Part shown: positions 8,053-17,058 of the stretch, piece after piece
Numbering within the stretch: the first letter of the stretch is position 1
How the letters are laid out: every line of letters starts with the position of its first letter
Assembly: GCF_000943555.1 (NCBI RefSeq)
Contig: NZ_JTDV01000019.1
Location: 24,420-88,419, forward strand
From: Neotamlana nanhaiensis
GTDB taxonomy: Bacteria > Bacteroidota > Bacteroidia > Flavobacteriales > Flavobacteriaceae
DNA length: 64,000 bases
Reading direction: 5' to 3'
Made by a program: the position numbers and the translations under genes
The notes under the pieces: model-generated
Database searches by the model: none
Seen by the model: the letters and a program-made list of their open reading frames with translations, nothing else
Told to the model about the DNA's origin: nothing

Positions 8053-9441
8053 TTATTCTGCTTGTAAAAGTTCGTATTCAAATTCAGGATAGCCACGTTC
8101 TCCACCATCGTTTACCATGGCTAAAAATCGTATTTTATAGATGTTGTCATTAGGATCTTTTATTACAAAAAAGCGGTCTTCAAACGGCATGCTAGAAAAC
8201 ACATCGCGCCAATTTGCCCCAATTGTAGTTTGGTCTGTATTGAGAAGATTTAGGTCTACATTATCTAGTGTAAATGCATCGTAATTGCTGCTACTGGTTT
8301 CAACCATATATGCTTCAGCGCCACCTTTAGTATTATGGGTTACAAAATCGGAATAACCATAACTGCCAGCACCATCAATAATATTTGTAAATACTGTAAA
8401 ACTGATGTCCCAACGGTCTTGCTCTGGCTCAACATCGACTAATTGATTGTTTGTTAAACTGAAGAATGAAAAGTTATAACCACTGGCTTTACTTATAGTA
8501 ACTTCTTGATGTGAAGTAGCATCTAAATCGGCATATTGAAGCACATAATCGTCTCCATTTTTTAGAATTCTAATTTTTTTCCAACCACGATGATCGCCTG
8601 CTACTGCTACACTTCCTGAATTTGGCGTAGCTGTTCCAACCTCGTAACCTAAGTTTAACAAATACACTTTGTTTTCTGAAGCGGTATCGGACACTTCGGC
8701 AATAGCGGTTTCTAAAATATTGCCATTTGGCGCATCAACATACGCGGCGTTATCGGCATTAAAAGTACCAACAGCAATCTGACTTTTATAGCTAGACACA
8801 TCACTCTCGGTAACCGCATCTATATCGGTAAATTCTAGCGCACCTGCGGCCATATAAATTGATCCGTTTATGGCAACTCTAAAGGCGTCGCCACTGTAAA
8901 ATCCTAAATCCCACGAATCGCGTTGTACAAAAGTGCTCGCAGCGCTACTTAAATCTACAAATACTTGATTGCCTTGATTTGGACCACCTACTTCGGGTTG
9001 CATACTGCCACCTAAAGCGGCCGAAGCGTTAAGTTTAAACTGAGTGTTTCCTTGAACATTAGCATCGATGTAGTTTATTGAAGCAACCGCGAATGTAATT
9101 TCGGTAGTTTCATCTAAAAACGGATTTAACTTGTTAAAAGCGATGGTATCGGTACTTTGTCCGGAAGTTATATCTAACGTAATTACACCACTAGAAGCTT
9201 CAGGTGTTGTTGTAAAATCGGTTCCGTAAATAGCATTTTCTGAAGTTATTTGAATAGTTACCGATCCATTTTCTAAAGCTGTTTTAGAGTATACTAAAGC
9301 AATTTCAGCTTCATTTTCAATATCCATTAAGTTTTGAGATAAACTCTCGAAAGCCACCACAAACGGATCTTGCACAAACGTGGTTTCTTCACTACATGCG
9401 CTAAAAATGATTGCAATAAGTAAAACGTATAATCTCTTCAT
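8053..9441 (-). CDS. HmuY-like lipoprotein, two modules
   Basis: A 462-residue lipoprotein with lipobox FSAC (Cys 16) followed by SEE, which resembles a surface-export signal of Bacteroidota lipoproteins. Residues about 25-135 look like a Calx-beta-type sandwich (VTIQITSENAIYGTDFTTTP). Two HmuY-like modules follow, opening at RDSWDLGFYSGDAFRVAING and DRWDISFTVFTNIIDGAGSY. The end FFVIKDPNDNIYKIRFLAM matches the terminal strand of the fold. The gene is 3 bp from the receptor gene upstream and 31 bp from the T9SS HmuY-like gene downstream. Its likely role is surface capture of heme and delivery to the receptor. Confidence 0.75.
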   Translation of the reverse strand: MKRLYVLLIAIIFSACSEETTFVQDPFVVAFESLSQNLMDIENEAEIALVYSKTALENGSVTIQITSENAIYGTDFTTTPEASSGVITLDITSGQSTDTIAFNKLNPFLDETTEITFAVASINYIDANVQGNTQFKLNASAALGGSMQPEVGGPNQGNQVFVDLSSAASTFVQRDSWDLGFYSGDAFRVAINGSIYMAAGALEFTDIDAVTESDVSSYKSQIAVGTFNADNAAYVDAPNGNILETAIAEVSDTASENKVYLLNLGYEVGTATPNSGSVAVAGDHRGWKKIRILKNGDDYVLQYADLDATSHQEVTISKASGYNFSFFSLTNNQLVDVEPEQDRWDISFTVFTNIIDGAGSYGYSDFVTHNTKGGAEAYMVETSSSNYDAFTLDNVDLNLLNTDQTTIGANWRDVFSSMPFEDRFFVIKDPNDNIYKIRFLAMVNDGGERGYPEFEYELLQAE

Positions 9442-9444
9442 GGT

Positions 9445-11565
9445 TTAGATATTTAAATTGTAGGCTAGTTTTAAAAAGTACGATCTGCCATAACCTAATG
9501 TGATATTACTCGACGTTCCTGAATGCGCACCACCGCTTACCGCATTGGTATTTACCGTTGCTGTATCAAGTAAATTGCGCACTCCAAAAGTGGCTTCAAA
9601 CTGTTTTTTACAGAAAAATTTGCGCAGGTTAACATCTAACCAACTATATGGATTGATGGTTTGCGTTTGAAATGAACCATCACCATTTTGTACAAACCTA
9701 TTAGTTTCACCAATATGCTTAAAATATGCTGTAACAATCGCATCGGCTTTAGGAATGGTGTAGGTTGCATTGGCATTTACCTGAAAATTATCTTGTCGAT
9801 CAGAAGTTTCGTTTGTGTCGTAATCAATCGTTCGATTAATACCAAAATAACTCGCACCAAAACCAAGAGACAGGTTATTGAAATAAAAACTATTTTCAAG
9901 CGACAGGTTTAATGATGAAAAATCGTCGATGTTATTAAATTGAAATTGTAACGGACTATCATTAACAACCACCATATCAATTCTATCTTTTACATCGATG
10001 TATGAAAAGGTTAACTTATTATTCATCATTACATTTTCAGCTAATCGCGATTGTTTTTTGAGGTGGAAAAATGCCGAAAGACCTTCCTCAGGATTTAGGT
10101 TTTCGTTACCCTGAACGTCATGATTCACATCTACAAAATATCTGTAAAGCTCATCGAAAGTTGGTGTACGCGTTCCAAAACCTAGAACACCTCGGGCTTC
10201 CCAATTGTTTTTAAACAAATGTCGCGCACTTAGCGAATAGTAGTACTGAGTATTAAACTTATCGTTAAACGATGCTCGAATTCCTGGTTTTACCGAAAAG
10301 TCTTTGTTAAAATCTATTTCGGCAGACGTAAATACATCTAAATTATTTAAGGTTTTAGATACGCCTTCTTCTCCTGGCGCAAGATTAACGCTAAACGACG
10401 AACCAAATCCCATTTCTCGATTGTATTCGTAACCTGCTTGAAGCTTAAATTTATCTTGATTAATAAGATTGCTAAACGTACCACGAGAAAACAACACGTC
10501 TTTCGATAAATAGGTAGTATTGCTTACGTTGTCCTTTCTGTCTTCGTGAATGTAATACGTATAACTTTCGCGCTTATTTTCTTGTTTTTGATAAGATGCC
10601 GAAATACTATAAGGTACTTCACCTAAGCGACCCGAAACATTTAAATGATGCAGAAAACGTTGATTATTAAAAGTTTCATCTAAAGCGGAAGGATTTCTGG
10701 TATCGGTCGCCGAATTGTAATTTTGAGCAACAATAGAATCGTGCTTAAAAATATCTTCGTGTAAATAATCGAACTTATAAAAAGCCGTAAAATTTTCACC
10801 TTTATGGCTAATTAAAAACTTACCAAAGTTTTGGGTTTTAGGCAACCAACGGTAACCACGCAAGCTATCGTTCGCATCGTAATATTCGCCTTGAAAATTA
10901 TCGTAAAAACCCGCAAAATCGTTACGGTTATATGTCGCGCTTATAAAATTTTTGTCTGTTATTTGATGTCCTACACTAACCGACTGAATATGGCGTCCTT
11001 TATCGAACAACTCATACTCATCACCAACGGTTTCTTCCTGTATAAAAGTGTTTATTTCCCAATCGTTTTTAGATTTCTTTTTGGTTATAATGTTTAACAC
11101 TCCAGACATGGCATTGGCACCGTATTGCACACCCATGGCACCTTGCACCAACTCGATGCGCTCCACATCATTTAAATTGATAAGTGTTAAATCGGTTGAA
11201 TTACCAAAGCCTTCTTCATTAATTACAGGAATATTATCAATTAAAACCTTAAAATAACGCGCACCTAAACCTAACACGTTAATTTCCGACCGACCGTTGG
11301 ATGCGTTCTGAAAAACATCAATATTTAGGGTTTGATTTAATAAATCGGCTAAGTTGTTTCCTGCTCTATTATCAATATCTTCTCGGGTAATCACTTTTAC
11401 CTCAAAAACCGACTTTTTAATTGATTGTGGTTTTAACTGACCGGTAACAACAACCTCACTTAATTGTTCTATTTTAGTAGAATCTTGCTTAACAACCTGA
11501 GAAAACATTAAAAGGTTTGTTAAAAGCATAAAATAAAGAGAGAAATTATTTTTATTTAGATTCAT
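9445..11565 (-). CDS. TonB-dependent outer-membrane receptor, probable heme receptor
   Basis: A 706-residue receptor with a signal peptide (about 1-22) and a TonB-box-like EVVVTG segment near residue 40. The plug domain is at about 50-165 (VKVITREDIDNRAGNNLADL, later GAMGVQYGANAMSGVLNIIT), and a 22-strand barrel ends in a hydrophobic-aromatic last strand (YFLKLAYNLNI). It lacks the CarboxypepD-like extension of SusC proteins, so it is a classic metallophore/heme-type receptor. It is the first gene of an operon with two HmuY-like proteins, which points to heme. A candidate -7 element and a 17-bp palindrome lie just upstream. Confidence 0.85.
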   Translation of the reverse strand: MNLNKNNFSLYFMLLTNLLMFSQVVKQDSTKIEQLSEVVVTGQLKPQSIKKSVFEVKVITREDIDNRAGNNLADLLNQTLNIDVFQNASNGRSEINVLGLGARYFKVLIDNIPVINEEGFGNSTDLTLINLNDVERIELVQGAMGVQYGANAMSGVLNIITKKKSKNDWEINTFIQEETVGDEYELFDKGRHIQSVSVGHQITDKNFISATYNRNDFAGFYDNFQGEYYDANDSLRGYRWLPKTQNFGKFLISHKGENFTAFYKFDYLHEDIFKHDSIVAQNYNSATDTRNPSALDETFNNQRFLHHLNVSGRLGEVPYSISASYQKQENKRESYTYYIHEDRKDNVSNTTYLSKDVLFSRGTFSNLINQDKFKLQAGYEYNREMGFGSSFSVNLAPGEEGVSKTLNNLDVFTSAEIDFNKDFSVKPGIRASFNDKFNTQYYYSLSARHLFKNNWEARGVLGFGTRTPTFDELYRYFVDVNHDVQGNENLNPEEGLSAFFHLKKQSRLAENVMMNNKLTFSYIDVKDRIDMVVVNDSPLQFQFNNIDDFSSLNLSLENSFYFNNLSLGFGASYFGINRTIDYDTNETSDRQDNFQVNANATYTIPKADAIVTAYFKHIGETNRFVQNGDGSFQTQTINPYSWLDVNLRKFFCKKQFEATFGVRNLLDTATVNTNAVSGGAHSGTSSNITLGYGRSYFLKLAYNLNI

Positions 11566-11582
11566 TCTATTTAAATTTGCTG

Positions 11583-11619
11583 CAAATATAGATAACTTAT
11601 TTTTATTTAATCTAAATAA
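11583..11619 (-). promoter_or_regulatory. Candidate promoter and iron/heme-type operator before the receptor operon
   Basis: On the minus strand TATATTTG (11590-11583) fits the Bacteroidota -7 consensus TAnnTTTG. It lies 17 bp upstream of the receptor start codon. Immediately upstream sits TTATTTA-N3-TAAATAA (11603-11619), a perfect 7+7 inverted repeat in the -7/-33 spacer, where a repressor would block transcription. A Fur- or DtxR-like regulator is a guess from the neighbouring genes. No clear -33 TTTG was found. Confidence 0.45.
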
Positions 11620-11657
11620 GAGTAGTTAAATTTTAATTAAAATAATTCATACTAAAA

Positions 11658-12563
11658 ATGAAACACTTAGCTGTAATTGCTTTACTAACTCTAGCTTTAC
11701 CGTTTGCTTCTGTGGCGCAAAACAAAAAAGCCCAAGACCAAGCAGCCATTAAAAAGATGTGTGGTTGTTACGAAGTAACCTTTAATTTTGCTGAAACTTT
11801 CGAATACTCGGGAGATTCAACATACGTACCATCAGAAACGAAACACGATAAAGGTCTAGAGTGGGTACAATTAGTTGAAGACGATAAAAACAAAATATCG
11901 ATGCAGCATTTGCTAATCGTAGGTCCTCCTGCGCATCCTTATATTGTAAAACACTGGAGACAAGACTGGGAATACGAAAATACCGATTTATACGAGTTTA
12001 ATCACGATAACAAATGGACTTATGTAAGCTTACCTAAATCCGATGTTAAAGGCCAATGGACACAGAAAGTCTTTCAAGTTGATGATAGCCCACGTTACGA
12101 AGGTACTGCAACATGGGTACATGTTGATGGTAAAAGTTACTGGGAAAGCACCACATCGGCACCATTACCACGTCGCGAATACACAAAACGTAGCGATTAT
12201 AACGTAACGGTACGCAGTAATCGTCATCAAATTGTTGAAAATGGATGGATTCACGATCAAGACAACGATAAAGTCATCCGCGAAGACGGAAAAGAAGATG
12301 TGCTACTTGCTCAAGAAAAAGGTTATAATACCTATGTAAAAGTAGCCGACAGCAAGTGTAAAGCAGCGCAAGATTACTGGAAAACCAACGCACCTAAATG
12401 GGCAATTGTTCGTGCTAAGTGGGACGATGTGTTTGCAAGACATAAAAATTTAGAATTAGAAGAAAAAGTAGATAACAAAGTACTTTACAAATACCTTTTT
12501 GATGAAGAAAAGTACCAAACTGCCGAAGAAATTAATCCATTAATTGAATCATTTGTAAAATAA
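11658..12563 (+). CDS. DUF6607-like exported protein in heme/iron locus
   Basis: A 301-residue protein with signal peptide 1-20 (ending SVAQN). It contains a CGCYEVTFNFAETFEYS segment near residue 35, then a Trp-rich beta region (HWRQDWEYENTDLYEF, WTYVSLP, GTATWVHVDGKSYWES) and a charged helical C-terminus (WAIVRAKWDDVF, RHKNLELEEK). I recognise it as resembling DUF6607, a family I associate with iron-uptake clusters in Flavobacteriia. Its biochemical role is not known. It starts the plus-strand unit divergent from the receptor operon and is 4 bp from the ankyrin gene. The shape, a beta sheet lined with Trp and Tyr, could fit a lipocalin-like ligand carrier, but that is inference. Confidence 0.65.
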   Translation: MKHLAVIALLTLALPFASVAQNKKAQDQAAIKKMCGCYEVTFNFAETFEYSGDSTYVPSETKHDKGLEWVQLVEDDKNKISMQHLLIVGPPAHPYIVKHWRQDWEYENTDLYEFNHDNKWTYVSLPKSDVKGQWTQKVFQVDDSPRYEGTATWVHVDGKSYWESTTSAPLPRREYTKRSDYNVTVRSNRHQIVENGWIHDQDNDKVIREDGKEDVLLAQEKGYNTYVKVADSKCKAAQDYWKTNAPKWAIVRAKWDDVFARHKNLELEEKVDNKVLYKYLFDEEKYQTAEEINPLIESFVK

Positions 12564-12567
12564 AACC

Positions 12568-14070
12568 ATGAAAACACAAATACAACTTGCTGTAATTACT
12601 CTTTTTGTAAGTATGACTTGTTTCGCTCAACCACAGCGACCAAGTTTTCCAGAACCTGATAACATATTTTTAAGCCGTGACTTTTGGGGTTCAAACCCAA
12701 CACCAGAAATTATCGATGCTAAAATAAAAGCTGGTAACGATCCTGCTGAAGCTAACGGTGCTAACTTTGATGGTGTAACCCTTGCCATTAACTCTAATGC
12801 GCCTTACGAATCTATTTTACATATGATTTCAAAACCTGGTAACGACGTTAACAAACCTACTCACGACGGACGTACATACATCTTTTGGGCAGGCTACAAA
12901 GGCAACGCTAAATTGGTAGAATACTTAATAAAAAATGGCGCAAAAACCGATGTTAGAGACGATCACGATTACACGCCTTTAAATTTTGCGGCCAATGCTG
13001 GTAACACCAATTTAAAAGTTTACGATTTACTTATTGCTAATGGTGCAAATTTAAAAGAAGACGTAAACCATGATGGTGCAAACGCGTTACTTATTGCAAT
13101 TTCAAAAGACAAAGATTTTAAACTTACCGAGTATTTCGAGTCTAAAGGTTTAAGCATTGATAGTAAAGACATGCACGGTAATGGCGCGTTTAATTATGTA
13201 GCCAGAACTGGAAATATCGATTTAATGAATACCTTAATTAAAAAAGGTGTTAAAGGAAACAATCAAGCCTTCTTATTTGCGTCTCAAGGTGGTCGCGGTA
13301 CTTCTAACGGATTAGAGGTTTACAACTATTTAGAAAGCGTTGGTTTAAGTCCGAAAGTAACTAACGAAGACGGCCAAACGCCTCTACATATTATTGCAGC
13401 ACGTAGCAAAGACACCGAAATTTTAAACTATTTATTAGAAAAAGGGTTAAATGCCAACGCCGAAGATAACGATGGCAACACAGCCTTTTTAAGTGCGGCT
13501 TCAAGAAACGATTTAAGTATTTTAAAAGCCTTGTTGAAAGAGACTAAAGACATAAACCACGCGAATAAAAAAGGTGAAACTGCCCTACTTTTAGCGATTC
13601 GCTCTAATAAACCAGAGGTTGTTGAATTTTTATTAGATAATGGTGCCGATTTAGAGGTTACCGATGCCGCTGGAAATAACGCCACTTATGCTTTAGTTAG
13701 CGGATTATCGCCTAGAAGTAAAGACGATTTCAACAAAAAGTTAGACCTTTTAAAAAGTAAAGGCTTAGATATTGCTGCACCTCAAAAAAGCGGAAATACA
13801 TTATACCATTTAGCCGTTGAAAAAAACAGCACCGATTTATTAAACATTGCCGCAAAAACAAAAGCCGATGTTAATGCTAAAAACAGCGACGGTAACACCG
13901 CGTTACACATTGCTGCCATGAAAGCAAAGGATCAAGATATTCTTAAATTCTTACTTGATAAAGGCGCAAAAAAAGATGCTAAAACCGATTTTGAAGAAAC
14001 TGCATACGATTTAGCTTCAGAAAACGAATTATTAAAAAAGAATAACATTTCAATCGAATTTTTAAAATAA
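12568..14070 (+). CDS. Exported ankyrin-repeat protein
   Basis: A 500-residue protein with a signal peptide (1-20, ending CFAQP) and about ten ankyrin repeats from residue 75 to the end. They are recognisable from units such as DGRTYIFWAGYKGNAKLVEYLIKNGAK, DGQTPLHIIAARSKD, KGETALLLAIRSNKPEVVEF and DGNTALHIAAMKAKD. Ankyrin repeats bind proteins and have no enzymatic role. It is the second gene of the plus-strand unit, 4 bp after the DUF6607-like gene. Exported ankyrin proteins next to heme or catalase genes are known in other bacteria. Here it might bind a periplasmic partner of the heme pathway. A dispersed repeat separates it from the next gene. Confidence 0.85.
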   Translation: MKTQIQLAVITLFVSMTCFAQPQRPSFPEPDNIFLSRDFWGSNPTPEIIDAKIKAGNDPAEANGANFDGVTLAINSNAPYESILHMISKPGNDVNKPTHDGRTYIFWAGYKGNAKLVEYLIKNGAKTDVRDDHDYTPLNFAANAGNTNLKVYDLLIANGANLKEDVNHDGANALLIAISKDKDFKLTEYFESKGLSIDSKDMHGNGAFNYVARTGNIDLMNTLIKKGVKGNNQAFLFASQGGRGTSNGLEVYNYLESVGLSPKVTNEDGQTPLHIIAARSKDTEILNYLLEKGLNANAEDNDGNTAFLSAASRNDLSILKALLKETKDINHANKKGETALLLAIRSNKPEVVEFLLDNGADLEVTDAAGNNATYALVSGLSPRSKDDFNKKLDLLKSKGLDIAAPQKSGNTLYHLAVEKNSTDLLNIAAKTKADVNAKNSDGNTALHIAAMKAKDQDILKFLLDKGAKKDAKTDFEETAYDLASENELLKKNNISIEFLK

Positions 14071-14105
14071 TACTAAGTTTACAAAGGCTGTTAAAATGTT
14101 AATTT

Positions 14106-14134
14106 GTGTCATTCAGAACGCAGTGAAGAATCTC
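14106..14134 (+). repeat. Short dispersed flavobacterial repeat
   Basis: The segment runs GTGTCATTCAGAACGCAG, then TGAAGAATCTC. This resembles the intergenic words (TGTCATTC...GAAGAATCTC) that recur in many Flavobacteriaceae genomes. It lies between the ankyrin and DUF2271 genes. The family assignment is from memory. A genome-wide count was not possible. Confidence 0.55.
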
Positions 14135-14179
14135 AACAACTTTTCAATACTTACAGCTAATTAAAAATAAACAAAACAA

Positions 14180-14662
14180 ATGAAATTAAAATTTTTAACC
14201 CTTTTAGGAATCGCAGTGCTAGGTTTAGCATCGTTTACCAACTTCACCAAAGCCAGTAAATACAAATGCATGATACAAATGACAAACTATACAGGTCATG
14301 GTGCATACGTGGTTATTTCGCTTATTAATCCTGATGGCAAATACGAAGAAACACTTTACATGCAAGGCGACGACGACGAGTGGTTTAACACCTTAGAATC
14401 TTGGTGGGATTTCTATGGAAAAAAACGCAATAATATTGATGCTATTACAGGTGAAACTATTGCTGGTGGTGAGCGTACCATTAGCGTTTTAAGTATAGAC
14501 GATTCTAAAATTGATGCTGGTTATAGCATTCGTTTTGAAACTGCCGTTGAAGATGACAAATACTTTACAAAAGACGTGGAGTTCCCTTTAACATCAGAAA
14601 CTGTAAAAAGTAAAAAAGAAGGTACTGGTTTTATACGTTACGTACGTATGATGCCTAATTAG
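14180..14662 (+). CDS. DUF2271 family exported protein
   Basis: A 160-residue protein with a signal peptide (1-25) and a single small beta domain: YKCMIQMTNYTGHGAYVVIS near the start, then LYMQGDDDEWFNTLESWWDF, ITGETIAGGERTISVL and FIRYVRMMPN at the end. This fits the DUF2271 family of predicted periplasmic proteins, often encoded beside PepSY-domain reductases, as is the case here. The conserved Trp and acidic residues could bind a metal or flavin, but the function is unknown. It lies between two repeat elements, upstream of the reductase gene. Confidence 0.75.
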   Translation: MKLKFLTLLGIAVLGLASFTNFTKASKYKCMIQMTNYTGHGAYVVISLINPDGKYEETLYMQGDDDEWFNTLESWWDFYGKKRNNIDAITGETIAGGERTISVLSIDDSKIDAGYSIRFETAVEDDKYFTKDVEFPLTSETVKSKKEGTGFIRYVRMMPN

Positions 14663-14669
14663 GAAAAGC

Positions 14670-14792
14670 TGAGACTTTTTGAAGCAGTAAAGCAAGTGGT
14701 TTGAATATAGAAGTTCAAGTACCTGGCATTACGCGGAGGCTCGACGAAGTAATCTCTTTGTTATAAGCCTGATCACCGCTCAAAACGTCTCA
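14670..14792. repeat. Repeat element with inverted ends between DUF2271 and reductase genes
   Basis: Imperfect inverted ends, TGAGAC-TTTTTGAAGC at about 14670-14685 and GCTCAAAAC-GTCTCA at 14779-14792, flank a core (14725-14756) that reads GGCATTACGCGGAGGCTCG, then ACGAAGTAATCTC. The core resembles the dispersed CATT(G/A)CG..GACGAAG(C/T)AATCTC words of Bacteroidota. The whole may be a small non-coding mobile element or REP-like unit. It fills nearly the whole gap before the reductase gene, so that gene's promoter must lie in or beside it. Confidence 0.5.
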
Positions 14793-14807
14793 AAAACAAC
14801 ATAACAC

Positions 14808-16991
14808 ATGACCATTTCCATTTGGAGATACAGTCACCTCGCACTGGCTGTATCTTCTTTTGTTTTTATACTACTAGCATCGGTTACCGGAATAATTCTG
14901 GCATTTCAACCTATTTCAGAACAACTAGAACCTTACCACGTTGAAAACCTAAATAACATTTCCGTTGCTGAAACCATCACCGTTTTTAAAGCAACCTATC
15001 CAGAAATTATCGATATAAAAGTTGATGACAACGATTTTGTAATCGCATCGGTTTTTACTGAAGAAGGCGATAATCTGGAAGGCTATTTCAACCCAAAAAC
15101 AGCGCAATATTTAGGCGAAGAAATTGAAACGTCAAAATTTTTTCAATGGGTTACTAGCTTACATAGGTCGTTATTTTTAAAAAGTGTTGGACGTTTTTTT
15201 GTTGGGTTATGTTCGTTTTTATTGTTTTTAATCACCATTACCGGAACCATTTTAATACTAAAGCGTCAACGTGGTATTAAAAAGTTTTTTGCGAAAATTG
15301 TAAACGAAAACTTCAACCAATATTGGCATGTGGTATTGGGCCGATTGTCGTTAATTCCTATTTTAATCATTACCGCAACGGGTGTGTATTTGTCTTTTGA
15401 AAAATTCAACTTACTGCCAGAAACCACAACCGACCATCAAATAGATTTTGATGCTATTTCTGAAACCCCAAAACAATCCATTTCTGAAATTGCAATATTT
15501 AAAAACACCAAACTTTCTGAAGTTAAAACTATAGAGTTTCCCTTTTCGGAAGATGTTGAAGACTATTTCACTTTAACATTAAAAAGCAAAGAACTTGTTG
15601 TCAACCAAATTACGGGCGATATTTTAAGTAGTATTGAAACGCCTTTAGTTACTATTTTCACCAGACTAAGCCTCAATCTACACACAGGAAAAGGCAGCAT
15701 TATTTGGGCACTTATTTTAGCTGTTGCTACCGCAAATATTCTGTTCTTTATTTATTCTGGGTTTGCTATGACTTTTGCGAGACGCAAAGCCAGACTAAAA
15801 AACAAATACAAAAAAGACGAAGCTGAATACATCATTTTAGTTGGATCGGAAAACGGAAGCACACTCACCTACGCCAATGCCTTTTATAAACAACTTATCG
15901 CTGCAGGCAAAAAAGCATTTATAAATCAATTGAACAGCTACACCAATTACCCGAAAGCAAAACATTTAATTGTAATGACCGCTACTTATGGGCAAGGTGA
16001 AGCAACCACAAACGCCAATAAGTTTATACAACGTTTAAACAACGAAGCAAACCATAACGAATTACAATTTTCGGTAGTTGGTTTTGGTTCGTTGGCATAC
16101 CCCGATTTTTGTCAGTTTGCCTTTGACGTTGATTTGGCATTGCAACAAAAATTTAAAAGCTTGTTGCCTATTTTTACCATAAACGACAAGTCCGTTGAAG
16201 CTTTTAACCAATGGGTACAACAATGGTGCGAAGCGACAAACATAAACGTTTCAATTCCTGAAAAAGCGCTCGCTATTGCTCCAAAACAGCTTAAAAAGCT
16301 TAAAGTATTAAGTAAAACCGAAAATAATATTGACGAAACGTTTTTAATCACTTTAAAACCTAAAAAACATCATCAATTTACTTCGGGCGATTTGCTGGCT
16401 ATTTACCCGAAAAACGATTACCGCGAACGCTTATATTCAATTGGAAAAGTAGATGGTAACATTCATTTAAGTGTGAAGCTTCATGAAAACGGCATAGGTT
16501 CTGGGTTTTTACATAACCTTCAAAATAACACCGCTTTTAAAGCGCGATTGGTGAAAAATTCAGCCTTCCATCTACCAAAAAAGTCAAAATCTGTGATTAT
16601 GATTGCGAACGGTACGGGTATTGCGCCGTTTTTAGGTATGCTGAGTCAAAATAAAAATTCTGAAACCCAATTGTATTTAGGTTTGCGTACCGCGGCTTCT
16701 TTCAACTTATATAAAAATCAAATTGACGATTATATAGCATCTAAAAAACTGAGCAAATTTCATTTGGCATTATCCCGCGAAAACGAAAAACAATACGTTC
16801 AAGATAAACTAGATGAAAATGCACAAAACATTGCCCAAACGCTTTACAGTGATGGTGTTATTATGATTTGCGGCTCGCTTGCCATGTACAAAAGTGTGTT
16901 AGCAACCTTGGAAGATATTGTTACCAAATACAATAACAAACCCTTAAGTTATTACCAAAATAAGCAACAAATTAAAAGCGATTGTTATTAG
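14808..16991 (+). CDS. PepSY-flavodoxin-FAD/NAD(P)H reductase fusion, membrane ferric/heme reductase
   Basis: A 727-residue fusion. Residues 1-330 are a PepSY-associated membrane unit with about four helices (near 12-35, 135-158, 178-200 and 295-320) and periplasmic PepSY loops. Residues about 340-480 are a flavodoxin domain (EYIILVGSENGSTLTYANAF, then TATYGQGEATTNA for FMN). Residues about 500-600 are a sulfite-reductase-type FAD domain (RLYSIG; ENGIGSGFLHNL). The NAD(P)H domain has ANGTGIAPFLGML and ends in ICGSLAMYKSVL. Such proteins are thought to pass electrons from cytoplasmic NAD(P)H across the inner membrane, for example to ferric chelates. Here the substrate would be heme or iron brought in by the locus. 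No heme oxygenase gene is nearby. Confidence 0.85.
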   Translation: MTISIWRYSHLALAVSSFVFILLASVTGIILAFQPISEQLEPYHVENLNNISVAETITVFKATYPEIIDIKVDDNDFVIASVFTEEGDNLEGYFNPKTAQYLGEEIETSKFFQWVTSLHRSLFLKSVGRFFVGLCSFLLFLITITGTILILKRQRGIKKFFAKIVNENFNQYWHVVLGRLSLIPILIITATGVYLSFEKFNLLPETTTDHQIDFDAISETPKQSISEIAIFKNTKLSEVKTIEFPFSEDVEDYFTLTLKSKELVVNQITGDILSSIETPLVTIFTRLSLNLHTGKGSIIWALILAVATANILFFIYSGFAMTFARRKARLKNKYKKDEAEYIILVGSENGSTLTYANAFYKQLIAAGKKAFINQLNSYTNYPKAKHLIVMTATYGQGEATTNANKFIQRLNNEANHNELQFSVVGFGSLAYPDFCQFAFDVDLALQQKFKSLLPIFTINDKSVEAFNQWVQQWCEATNINVSIPEKALAIAPKQLKKLKVLSKTENNIDETFLITLKPKKHHQFTSGDLLAIYPKNDYRERLYSIGKVDGNIHLSVKLHENGIGSGFLHNLQNNTAFKARLVKNSAFHLPKKSKSVIMIANGTGIAPFLGMLSQNKNSETQLYLGLRTAASFNLYKNQIDDYIASKKLSKFHLALSRENEKQYVQDKLDENAQNIAQTLYSDGVIMICGSLAMYKSVLATLEDIVTKYNNKPLSYYQNKQQIKSDCY

Positions 16992-17058
16992 AAATTTAAA
17001 GTGTTTAGCGTTATATCATTTTACTAAAAATCATAAGAGATAATCTCTGTTTGTCAGG

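Noticed and set aside
13428..13685. Minus-strand open frame of 85 codons
   Set aside because: It is a shadow of the ankyrin repeats on the other strand; its Ala/Ser/Leu-rich composition comes from the reversed repeat codons.
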